From: Desulfotignum sp032250905
GTDB lineage: Bacteria > Desulfobacterota > Desulfobacteria > Desulfobacterales > Desulfobacteraceae
Assembly (NCBI GenBank): GCA_032250905.1
Contig: JAVVEQ010000001.1
Span: 133,205-197,204 of the forward strand
Length of the DNA: 64,000 nt
Direction: 5' to 3'
In this document: one piece after another, positions 27,083 through 35,024 of the stretch
Numbering within the stretch: the stretch's first letter is position 1
How the letters are laid out: every line of letters starts with the position of its first letter
Made by a program: the position numbers and the translations under genes
Notes under the pieces: generated by a model
Databases searched by the model: none
What the model was told of the DNA's origin: nothing
What the model saw: only the letters and a program-made list of their open reading frames with translations

Positions 27083-28528
27083 ATGACACATCTCAATTTT
27101 TCGTTTTACCAACCCGGACAGGTAGAGATATTGAAAGGCGCCGTTCTGGATCTGCTGGAAGACCAGGGCGTCAAGCTCGATCCCCATCCGGAGCTATTCA
27201 AGATGCTTGTTTCCAATGGAATTCGAATTGATACAGACACCGGACTTGCCCGATTTCCAAAAGCTGTCATGGAAAAACTGCTGGCATCTGCCCCTGGAAC
27301 ATGCCGGCTGGGGGCATCCAGCGAAAACCGGATCCTGGATCTGCCGCGGCCGGACGGAACCTTTTATACGCGGCCCGGCACAGGGGCCCATGGATTCCTG
27401 GACCCGGAAACCGGAAAATATCGAACCGTTCAGCTCGAAGACCTGGTCCAGTGGGCAAGACTCATCAACCATCTCGATGATATCAGCTTCCTGCCCTTTC
27501 TTTTTTCCACCGACGTTCCCATGGAGGTGGTGGATATCCATGGACTGGGGGCGCTGTTGAAAAACACCGACAAACACATCTGGGTCCAGCCGTACAGTCT
27601 GGAAAGTATCGATTACCTGATCCAGCTGGGTTCTGCCGCGGCCGGTGGCACGAATGCCCTGTCCACCAACCCCCTGATCAGCATGATCGCCTGTTCCCTG
27701 ACCCCCCGGGCTTTCAAGCACATGGACCTGGAGGTCATATACCGGTGCGCGCAATCCCGCATTCCCATCCACGCCTGTTCACTCCCGGGGATCGGATCCA
27801 CCAGCCCGGCCACCCTGCCGGGAACCATTGTACTGGCTTGCAGTGAAATTCTGGCCATGGTGGCGATGGCCCAGGCGGTTTCTCCAGGCACCCCGGTCAT
27901 TGCCTGCCCCATCATTTTTTCTGCGGACATGAAGACCGGGCGCAGCCTGCAATCCAGTGTGGAATCCATGAAATGTGCCGCCGGTGCGGTCCAGTTTTTG
28001 AAAACAGCCTTTGATCTCCCCACACACAATTACGGCTCCGGTACTGATTCACCGGCACTGGATGGCCAGTCAGTCTGTGACAGGACCCTGCTCAGTACAC
28101 TGATGACCCTGTCCGGACTCGACATTCTGGGAGGAGCCGGACAGCTGGAAGTCGCGACGACGGTCAGCCCCCTTCAACTGATCATGGACAATGAGCTGTT
28201 CGGGATGCTCAGAAAATTGAAAACAGACTTTACATTGGATGATGACCAACTGGCCACCGAGGCCTTGAGAGACATTGCGCCGGGCAATCATTTCCTGGGC
28301 AGCCGGCATACCTTCCAGCATTGCAGGGATGGATTCGTCCCCCGCCATTTCATCGGTTCCGCTCGAGACGCATGGGAAAAGCAAGGGGGCAGGGACATGT
28401 TTCACCGGATACGGGATACCTACCGCCAATTAATGTCCAAAGACAACCTTTGTGCTGCGGATCCTGACACTGCAAAGGAAATTGATGGCATTGTTCAGTC
28501 TGCGGAGAAAACACTGGTGAAATCGTGA
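27083..28528 (+). CDS. Second MttB-family methyltransferase (non-pyrrolysine)
   Basis: A 481-residue MttB superfamily protein, clearly diverged from the one at 23298. The reading frame is open throughout, without amber codons. Family features include the N-terminal ILKGAVLDLLEDQGVKLD segment, PGTGAHGFLDPETGKYR and a C-terminal FLGSRHTFQHCRDGF. It would transfer a methyl group from an N-methylated substrate to a corrinoid protein. The start follows AAGGAGACAT. Neighbours are an XRE-cupin regulator, a TRAP importer and an amidohydrolase, so its substrate is probably imported by the TRAP carrier and differs from that of the first MttB. Confidence 0.82.
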   Translation: MTHLNFSFYQPGQVEILKGAVLDLLEDQGVKLDPHPELFKMLVSNGIRIDTDTGLARFPKAVMEKLLASAPGTCRLGASSENRILDLPRPDGTFYTRPGTGAHGFLDPETGKYRTVQLEDLVQWARLINHLDDISFLPFLFSTDVPMEVVDIHGLGALLKNTDKHIWVQPYSLESIDYLIQLGSAAAGGTNALSTNPLISMIACSLTPRAFKHMDLEVIYRCAQSRIPIHACSLPGIGSTSPATLPGTIVLACSEILAMVAMAQAVSPGTPVIACPIIFSADMKTGRSLQSSVESMKCAAGAVQFLKTAFDLPTHNYGSGTDSPALDGQSVCDRTLLSTLMTLSGLDILGGAGQLEVATTVSPLQLIMDNELFGMLRKLKTDFTLDDDQLATEALRDIAPGNHFLGSRHTFQHCRDGFVPRHFIGSARDAWEKQGGRDMFHRIRDTYRQLMSKDNLCAADPDTAKEIDGIVQSAEKTLVKS

Positions 28529-28603
28529 CCAGGCAGCAGACAGCGGCCATTGACGACTTAAGCTAACCGGCCGAAAATATATTTTTGGCCCTGTTTTATA
28601 CCC

Positions 28604-28620
28604 TGTGGTATTATGCCACA
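28604..28620 (+). promoter_or_regulatory. Operator-like inverted repeat before the TRAP genes
   Basis: TGTGGTATTATGCCACA consists of 7-base arms with one mismatch around a 3-base centre. It lies 23 nt upstream of the dctP ATG and includes a possible -10 element TATTAT. It could be an operator, perhaps for the XRE-cupin protein, but no second copy was found upstream of mttB. Confidence 0.3.
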
Positions 28621-28642
28621 AACAACTCAATGGAGGGGAAAA

Positions 28643-29710
28643 ATGTTCAATCACACAAAAAAAATGATGTGGGCTCTGACGATGGTCTTTGTGTTGGCTT
28701 GCATACCGGTCAATGCAATTGGTGCGGACGATTCAGTCCATGAGCTGACCTTTGCCTGGAATGATATCTGGGGACCCAAATTCAGGGCTTCCCAGATTTA
28801 CCGCCCCGGCGGAGAGATGGAACGGCTGCTGCACGAAAGAAGCAATGGACGGATCAAGCTGAAAATCATTTCCAAAATGTTTCCCACGGACCAGCTGCTG
28901 AAAGCGGTTGCGACCGGCAAGGCGGATATGGCCGATGTGGCCATGCCATGGGAATCAGGCACCTACCCCCTTTGGAACTGGGGAGAAATCCCCGGTATCG
29001 TCAATGAAGACCCTGTTCTGGGGCTTGCCGAAGAACTGGCCGTCTACAAAGACCCGGATGTGATGAAGATCTACGATAAAACCATGGGAAAAATCGGGCT
29101 CAAATTCTGGTTTATCACCCAGTGGGACCCTGCCAACGGCATATGGAGCAGCAAAGAAATTTCATCTCTGGATGACTTGAAAGGCATGAAAATCCGTGCG
29201 GGTGGCTATCTGCCCACCCTGGGTATCAAAGCCCTGGGTGCCAGCCCTGTCACCATTGCCGGGTCCGAACTGGCACCGGCAATGATGTCCGGCACCATCG
29301 ATGCCGTTTTGACCAGCCTGGGATATGGTTACTCCATTGGACTGGCCAAAGTCTCCAAATATTTTACCTTGACCCCGTTATCCCCCACCTGGTCGGCCGT
29401 GACTGTATTCAACAAGAAAAAATTCGATTCCCTGCCGCCGGATCTCCAGCAGGTGGTCATGGATGTAGGCCGCGAACTCCAGCAGATGGTTTCTCTTTCC
29501 ACCACGGCTGAATATGTCATGAGTATCGACACGGTCGATCTCTCCGGTATCCAGCGCCGTTCCTTGCCTCCTGCAGACAAGTCCAGGGCGTTGGAAGCGT
29601 GCAAGATTGTGGAAGAAGAATGGCTGAAAAAAGCGGGGCCTGACGGGAAGCCCCTTCTGGATGCCATTAAGAAAGCGGTAGACAACTATAGCGCTTTTGG
29701 CAAAAATTAA
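28643..29710 (+). CDS. dctP: TRAP transporter substrate-binding protein, DctP family
   Basis: The 355-residue periplasmic protein of a TRAP carrier. A signal peptide of about 28 residues (KKMMWALTMVFVLACIPVNAIGA) is followed by HELTFAW. The central GMKIRAGGYLP segment includes the arginine that binds a substrate carboxylate in DctP proteins. The ATG at 28643 has GGAGGGG upstream, which excludes an in-frame ATG ten codons earlier. The small and large membrane subunits follow. The substrate is probably a carboxylate, maybe a betaine, because of the adjacent MttB gene. Confidence 0.9.
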   Translation: MFNHTKKMMWALTMVFVLACIPVNAIGADDSVHELTFAWNDIWGPKFRASQIYRPGGEMERLLHERSNGRIKLKIISKMFPTDQLLKAVATGKADMADVAMPWESGTYPLWNWGEIPGIVNEDPVLGLAEELAVYKDPDVMKIYDKTMGKIGLKFWFITQWDPANGIWSSKEISSLDDLKGMKIRAGGYLPTLGIKALGASPVTIAGSELAPAMMSGTIDAVLTSLGYGYSIGLAKVSKYFTLTPLSPTWSAVTVFNKKKFDSLPPDLQQVVMDVGRELQQMVSLSTTAEYVMSIDTVDLSGIQRRSLPPADKSRALEACKIVEEEWLKKAGPDGKPLLDAIKKAVDNYSAFGKN

Positions 29711-29780
29711 TCACAAACACCCGGACAAAGCCGGCCTGGAAATGTCTGACCGGGCCGGCTCACAAATCAGGAGGAAAGTC

Positions 29781-30287
29781 ATGCGGGTTTTCACCCAGGT
29801 GCTTGAACGGATCATCACATTGATCAGCGGCGGATTACAGGGAATTGTTATCTGCCTATTGATGGGATTGATCCTGGTGGAAGTGACATCCCGGTATCTG
29901 CTGCAGACACCCTTGTCTGTGGCGGAAGAATACGGCGGCTATATGCTGGTGGCGATCACCTATATCGGTCTGGCATATACATGGAAACACCGAACCCATG
30001 TCCGGGTGACATTCTTGATCGACAAGTTTCCCCTTCGCATACGGCTGGGGATTCGTGTCATTACCCTGTGCCTGGCACTGGTGTTTTCCGGCTACATGTG
30101 CGTTGCCGCCTGGGAACTGGTTCAGGAATCATTTCTGTTCGGAGACCGGAGCGGCAGCTGGTTAAGGACCCCTCTTGCATGGCCCCAGATGACATTGATC
30201 ATCGGGGCGGCCATGCTTTTCCTGCAGTTGTCTCTGGAAGTGATTCAGGCAATTACGCGTTTCATCCTGGTTGAGGAGGAGGTCTGA
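29781..30287 (+). CDS. dctQ: TRAP transporter small membrane subunit, DctQ
   Basis: A 168-residue protein with four membrane helices. The family pattern is clear: SRYLLQTPLSVAEEYGGYML near residues 40-60 and TWKHRTHVRVTFL near 72-84. The ATG at 29781 follows AGGAGGAAAGTC. The frame is open upstream, but that part has no Shine-Dalgarno site and overlaps dctP. It docks DctP to DctM. The stop overlaps the start of dctM by one base. Confidence 0.9.
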   Translation: MRVFTQVLERIITLISGGLQGIVICLLMGLILVEVTSRYLLQTPLSVAEEYGGYMLVAITYIGLAYTWKHRTHVRVTFLIDKFPLRIRLGIRVITLCLALVFSGYMCVAAWELVQESFLFGDRSGSWLRTPLAWPQMTLIIGAAMLFLQLSLEVIQAITRFILVEEEV

Positions 30288-31588
30288 TGGGTCCTGATAT
30301 CCTTTTTGCTGTCGGACTGATTGCCGGACTGCTTTTTCTGTTGGTGATGGGACTTGAAATCGGCTGGTCCATCGGCATCGTTTCACTGGTCGGCCTTGTT
30401 TTTTTCATCGAGCAACCCATCAATCAAATTGCATACACCTCATGGAATGCTCTCAATTCATTCACACTCACTGCCATGCCGTTGTTCATACTGATGGGAT
30501 CGGTTCTCGGGAATACCGGTGTCAATGAAAAACTGTTCAATGCCATTGACAAATGGGTGGGACATTTACCCGGCGGTCTGGCGGTATCGGTAATTTTCGG
30601 CAATGCGGTCTTCGGGGCGATGTCCGGTTCCACCATTGCCGCCACCGCCACTTTCGGTAAAATTGCCTTTCCGGTCATGGAAAGCAGAAAATACAACCCC
30701 TCGTTTTCTTTAGGCACCATCGCATCAGGAACCGTCCTGGCCCCGCTGATACCCCCCAGCATCCTGCTGATTCTCTACGGTGCATGGCAGGGACTGTCCA
30801 TTGTGGACCTTCTTGCCGCCGGACTGATTCCCGGCCTGATGCTGACCGCCCTGTTCCTGCTCACCATCACGGTGATTGTCAAAATCAATCCGGATCTGGT
30901 TCCCGTACCGGTCAAATACAGCTGGGGGGAACGGAAAAAAGCCGTACTTGAAGCGCTGCCTTTCGTTGCCGTGATCCTGGGCGTGCTGGGATCCATTTTC
31001 GGCGGGATCATGACTCCGACGGAAGCGGCCGGGCTCGGGGCATTTCTGAGTATCATTCTGACCCTGTTCTATCGCAAGCTGACATTCAGGATCTTTTCCG
31101 ACAGCCTCATGGATACCGTCCGTATCACCTCTTTTTCCCTTTTCATCATGGCCATGTCCACCCTGATTTCCCATGTATTCAACTCTGCCGGACTGATCCC
31201 TTTGCTCAAGGATTACGTTCTGGACCTATACATCGGTAAGTACACCATCCTGCTCGGTTTCTTCATCATGTATTTTATCATGGGAATGTTTTTTGATTCC
31301 TGGTCCATGCTGTTCCTGACATTTCCGTTTGTCATGCCCATTGTCATGGGCCTTGGCATCAATCCCATCTGGTGGGGGGTCGTTTATGTCATGGCAGCGG
31401 AGCAAAGCACCATCACCCCGCCGTTTGGTCTGACACTGTTCGTTCTGAAGGGCGTGGTACCCCAATATTCCCTGTCGACCATTGTCAAAGGGGCGTTACC
31501 TTTTCTGATTCCGATTTATATCAACATCATCCTGCTGATTCTGTTCCCCCAGCTGGCCACCTGGCTGCCCGGAATGCTGGGGAATTAG
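30287..31588 (+). CDS. dctM: TRAP transporter large membrane subunit, DctM
   Basis: The 433-residue permease catalyses Na+-driven solute import. About 12 helices are seen, with ALNSFTLTAMPLFILMGSVL, FGAMSGSTIAATATFGKIAF and the repeat-two AEQSTITPPFGLTLFVLKGV segments that mark DctM. It starts at the last base of dctQ, so Q and M are coupled. The length is standard. Confidence 0.93.
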   Translation: MGPDILFAVGLIAGLLFLLVMGLEIGWSIGIVSLVGLVFFIEQPINQIAYTSWNALNSFTLTAMPLFILMGSVLGNTGVNEKLFNAIDKWVGHLPGGLAVSVIFGNAVFGAMSGSTIAATATFGKIAFPVMESRKYNPSFSLGTIASGTVLAPLIPPSILLILYGAWQGLSIVDLLAAGLIPGLMLTALFLLTITVIVKINPDLVPVPVKYSWGERKKAVLEALPFVAVILGVLGSIFGGIMTPTEAAGLGAFLSIILTLFYRKLTFRIFSDSLMDTVRITSFSLFIMAMSTLISHVFNSAGLIPLLKDYVLDLYIGKYTILLGFFIMYFIMGMFFDSWSMLFLTFPFVMPIVMGLGINPIWWGVVYVMAAEQSTITPPFGLTLFVLKGVVPQYSLSTIVKGALPFLIPIYINIILLILFPQLATWLPGMLGN

Positions 31589-31697
31589 GTTTTGCCCAAA
31601 CCACTCTGGTTTCAGGATTGATGCAAAGGCATTCCGTGAGGGCTCTATAACCAAATCAATGACAACCGGCAACACTGAAAGGAATGAAACAGCCTGT

Positions 31698-33476
31698 ATG
31701 AAAACTGCGTATACATTGACTACCACGACTATGGAAGACCTGATCCGGGTCGCGTCCGGCAAACAGGGGGCGGATCTCGTCATCGAGCATGCATTGCTCT
31801 TGAATGTCTATACCGGAGAGTTTTTAAACGATCAAAGCATCAGCGTCAAGAACGGTTACATCGCATTTGTGGGAGACAAGGCGGACCACACTGTCACATC
31901 AGGCACCACGGTGATCGATGCTATGGGAAAAACCGTGATTCCCGGTTTGATTGACGGGCACACCCACCTGGCATCATTTCTGGAAACAAGCCGGGTCATT
32001 CCCTATGCGGTCCAGGATGGCACCACCACGATTGTGACGGAAACCATGGAAGCCTATCCCGTCATGGGGCATGAGGGGGTCAAAGAAATACTGGCTTCTT
32101 TCAGGGACCAGCCCATCAAAATTTTCGGCACAGCCCCGGCCATGGTGTCCATCAGCCCGACCACCAACGGCATCCATTTGGAGGACTTGAAAAAACTGCT
32201 GGAACGGGATGACATCCTGGGCCTGGGTGAAACTTACTGGCAGGCGGTTTTTCAGACACCAGACAAGATATTGCCTGCATTGGAAGCGACGCTTCATGCC
32301 GGAAAAGTGCTGGAAGGGCATTCTGCCGGGGCAACCGGAAAAAAACTGGCCGCCTACCTGGCAGCCGGCATCTCTTCCTGCCATGAACCCATCGATGAAA
32401 ACCAGGCACTGGAAAGACTGCGGTCCGGACTGTATGTGATGATCCGGGAAGGCAGTATCCGCAGGGATCTCGATGTCATCGCCCGAATCCGCAATGCCGG
32501 TGTGGATACCAGGCGCCTCATCCTGGTCACTGACGGGGTGAGCCCTGAAGATCTTGTGAAAAACAAGGGGATGGCCTTTGTGGTGCAGAAAGCAATCGAT
32601 GCCGGGTTCACCCCGGTCGAAGCCATTCAGATGGCCACGCTGAACGTTGCGGAGCACTTTTCTCTGGACACGGTGACAGGCGGTATCGCTCCGGGCCGGT
32701 GTGCAGATATGGTGATCATTCCGGAACCCGGCATCATTGCCCCTGAAACCGTGATCAGCAATGGAAAAATCATCTTTGACAACGGCCGGATGACGGTGTC
32801 TCCCCGGATTCATTCTTTTTCCGATGCCTGTCGCTGCTCCGTTCATTTGCCCCGAACCCTGACACCAGCAGATTTTGAAGTCCGGGCCGTCCCTGAAGGC
32901 CAAAATGCCGTGGATATCCGGGTCATGGAAATGGTCACGGACCTGGTGACCCGGGAAATCAGTTTAACCCTGCCGGTGGCTGCCGGGCAGATCCGGACGG
33001 ATCCGGACCAGGACATCCTCAAGATCAGTGCCGTCGACCGGACAGCGGTTCCCGGAAACATGTTCACAGGGTTCATCAAAGGATTCGGGTTGAAACAAGG
33101 GTCCATTGCCTCCAGCCAGGCATGGGACACTTCAGACATTATCGTGATAGGCGCCCATGATTCAGACATGGCCGATGCCGTCAACCACATCCGCCACCTG
33201 CAGGGGGGCGTTGTCGTCTGGGCCGGAGGCCAATGCCTGGCCCAGATCCCTCTGCCTGTGATGGGGCTCATGTCCGACGCCCCGGTTCCGGAACTGGTTT
33301 CCCAGATACAGGCAGTCAAGGCAGCAGCCGCCCGGCTCGGCGTCCGGTTTCCCGACCCTTTGCTGACCCTGATCACCCTAACCGGCGCAGCCATTCCATA
33401 TCTTCGGATCTGCGACCGTGGGCTGGTGAACCTGAAGGATGGTAAACACATCGGCATTTTTCAGGGACGTGGATGA
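31698..33476 (+). CDS. Adenine-deaminase-like amidohydrolase
   Basis: A 592-residue protein of the adenine deaminase (Ade) family in the metal-dependent amidohydrolase superfamily. It shows ADLVIEHALLLNVYTGEF at the start, the metal motif IDGHTHLASF, LEGHSAGATGKKLAAYLAAG with SSCHEP, and LVTDGVSPEDL. The C-terminal Ade domain is present (VWAGGQCLAQIPLPVMGLMSD). Adenine to hypoxanthine is the family reaction, but the setting after MttB and TRAP genes suggests another substrate. The start is uncertain: ATGs at 31659, 31698 and 31731 are in frame, and none has an ideal ribosome site. Confidence 0.78.
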   Translation: MKTAYTLTTTTMEDLIRVASGKQGADLVIEHALLLNVYTGEFLNDQSISVKNGYIAFVGDKADHTVTSGTTVIDAMGKTVIPGLIDGHTHLASFLETSRVIPYAVQDGTTTIVTETMEAYPVMGHEGVKEILASFRDQPIKIFGTAPAMVSISPTTNGIHLEDLKKLLERDDILGLGETYWQAVFQTPDKILPALEATLHAGKVLEGHSAGATGKKLAAYLAAGISSCHEPIDENQALERLRSGLYVMIREGSIRRDLDVIARIRNAGVDTRRLILVTDGVSPEDLVKNKGMAFVVQKAIDAGFTPVEAIQMATLNVAEHFSLDTVTGGIAPGRCADMVIIPEPGIIAPETVISNGKIIFDNGRMTVSPRIHSFSDACRCSVHLPRTLTPADFEVRAVPEGQNAVDIRVMEMVTDLVTREISLTLPVAAGQIRTDPDQDILKISAVDRTAVPGNMFTGFIKGFGLKQGSIASSQAWDTSDIIVIGAHDSDMADAVNHIRHLQGGVVVWAGGQCLAQIPLPVMGLMSDAPVPELVSQIQAVKAAAARLGVRFPDPLLTLITLTGAAIPYLRICDRGLVNLKDGKHIGIFQGRG

Positions 33477-33597
33477 CCCGACATCCCGGAAAGGGACGGG
33501 AAATCTACTGGTAGATTTTGGGGAGAATCTGAACAAAGGAGAATACAACGATCTTCTGACGGATCTTTTAGAAAAACTCATGGGGAAAAAGGGTTGA
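33439..33597 (+). CDS. Possible 52-residue ORF overlapping the end of the amidohydrolase
   Basis: An ATG-initiated frame of 53 codons runs out of the amidohydrolase gene in another frame. Its C-terminal part is acidic then basic (DLLTDLLEKLMGKKG) and could be a helix. There is no proper ribosome site, so it may be chance or the remnant of a lost gene. The rest of 33477-33673 shows nothing I can support apart from a run of C at about 33607. Confidence 0.15.
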   Translation: MVNTSAFFRDVDDPTSRKGTGNLLVDFGENLNKGEYNDLLTDLLEKLMGKKG

Positions 33598-33673
33598 CTG
33601 CGGTGTTCCCCCCCCCTGAAAATCCTGTATTGGGACCGGAATGGATTCTGGATTGTTCCCCGCGATCCACCCC

Positions 33674-34066
33674 CTAATGCGGGAGCACAGCAATCGCCTC
33701 TATTTCAATCAGGTAGTCGGGTTCGGCGAGGCCGTCAATGAACAGAAGCGTATTGGGTGGAAACGGATCACACAGCACTCGGTTGCGCACACGTCGGAAC
33801 CCATCCAGATGATTTCTGTCTGTGAGGTACGTCGTCATCTTCACTATGGCGTCAAGATCTGCTCCAAGCTCCCGAAGAATGGCCGCGAGATTGGCGTAGG
33901 TCTGTTGTGACTGGGCTTCTATGTCACCCTTGCCCACAAGGTGACCGCTATGATCGAGTGCAATCTGACCGGCTATATACACGGTGTCTCCAACCTTGGC
34001 GACGTGTGAATAACCGACACCCGCTGTTGAATGAACACGCTTAGGATGGATGATTTCTCGTGACAT
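33674..34066 (-). CDS. RidA/YjgF-like protein without the catalytic arginine
   Basis: The 130-residue protein has the RidA fold signature: VGDTVYIAGQIALD, a central QQTYANLAAILRELGADLDAIVKMT and the C-terminal IEIEAIAVLP. Authentic RidA deaminates 2-aminoacrylate with Arg105; the aligned residue here is Asn105 (PPNTLLFI), so this belongs with Rid subfamilies lacking that arginine, and enamine deaminase activity is doubtful. I take the ATG at 34066, 26 nt inside the end of the preceding gene, since GGAAAG lies upstream; a GTG at 34075 is the alternative. Codon use (several ATA, CGA, ACG) differs from its neighbours. It is the last gene of the nicotinate operon, or a later insertion at its end. 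Confidence 0.8.
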   Translation of the reverse strand: MSREIIHPKRVHSTAGVGYSHVAKVGDTVYIAGQIALDHSGHLVGKGDIEAQSQQTYANLAAILRELGADLDAIVKMTTYLTDRNHLDGFRRVRNRVLCDPFPPNTLLFIDGLAEPDYLIEIEAIAVLPH

Positions 34067-35024
34067 CGCTTTCACTTTCCAAGTTGTGGTTTCCTTTAAA
34101 CTTCCCCATGCTGCATCCGCACCTCCAGTTTTTTGGGAAATACAAAGGCATTGTGAATAAGGGCATATCCCTGGGGATATCCAGCGGCAAAACCGTGTGA
34201 ACCGTTTTGCCGCTGGCAGTGATAATGGCGCCCATGATCAGGCCGCTTTCGACATATCCCGTTGCCCGGGCCAGGGACCGCTCCAGGCTGCAAGCAATGG
34301 TTTCCGGTTTCACATTCCTCACCTGGACGGTCACCGGGATATCCGGGATATCCGTCATCGGATCCAGCTGTCCGGCAGGAACCTGGACGATTCCCTCATC
34401 TTCACAGAAACAGGCATTGGCGAGATCGGTGGCTGCCGCATCGGCCCGGGCAGAGGATTGGGCCACAACCGTGGCGGCCGTGGCAATGCCCCGGGTAAAA
34501 CTGCGTCCTCCCAGTCCGCTGGTATTGATGCCCCAGGACGGACACCGGGAATCCAGCAGGATCTCATGAGTAATTTCGGGACTGGCGATGTCACTCCTTA
34601 CGCCGACACGGGCGATTTCTTCACCGGAAAGCCGGATGGCAATATCACCGCCGTTATCCACGATCACCTTTGACACGCCAATCTTGAAAAGAAAGTCCGC
34701 CACCCTGTCTGCGATACTGCCGGCCACTGCCGCCATGGGTGTCAAATCAGGGGCATCGAATACCAGGGTATTTTTCACCATCTGGACCGGGACGGGAAAC
34801 GCCTGGGGATCAATTTTTTCCAGCAGGTTTTCAGACCGGTGCCGCAACAGATTCCGGCACACCGCCACCTGTTCCAGGCAGGCAAAGGCGATTTCACCTG
34901 CCAGCTTTGCCGCTGCCATGTCAAACCGGGACCCGTTCCACGCCTGGATGACCAGGCGCATGGGACCGTTTTCCACCAGCAGGGACCGGTTTCCCGGCCC
35001 GGGAACCATCCGTTTATCCGTCAT
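34041..35024 (-). CDS. ApbE-like protein of the UPF0280 type
   Basis: A 327-residue protein related to the UPF0280 branch of the ApbE (flavin transferase) superfamily. Typical segments are PMAAVAGSIADRVADFL, KVIVDNGGDIAIRL and GINTSGLGGRSFTRGIA, which resembles the flavin-site region of ApbE. The function of UPF0280 proteins is unknown. It starts inside the end of the 6-hydroxynicotinate reductase gene (11-nt overlap from the ATG at 35024; an in-frame TTG lies 7 codons upstream) and its end overlaps the RidA-like gene by 26 nt. A role in flavin attachment to, or assembly of, the neighbouring flavo-iron-sulfur reductase is possible but unproven. Confidence 0.7.
   Translation of the reverse strand: MTDKRMVPGPGNRSLLVENGPMRLVIQAWNGSRFDMAAAKLAGEIAFACLEQVAVCRNLLRHRSENLLEKIDPQAFPVPVQMVKNTLVFDAPDLTPMAAVAGSIADRVADFLFKIGVSKVIVDNGGDIAIRLSGEEIARVGVRSDIASPEITHEILLDSRCPSWGINTSGLGGRSFTRGIATAATVVAQSSARADAAATDLANACFCEDEGIVQVPAGQLDPMTDIPDIPVTVQVRNVKPETIACSLERSLARATGYVESGLIMGAIITASGKTVHTVLPLDIPRDMPLFTMPLYFPKNWRCGCSMGKFKGNHNLESESDVTRNHPS

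Noticed and set aside
23298..28528. Pyrrolysine (amber readthrough) in the MttB genes
   Set aside because: Both frames are full length without an internal TAG and end in TGA, so they belong to the non-pyrrolysine group.
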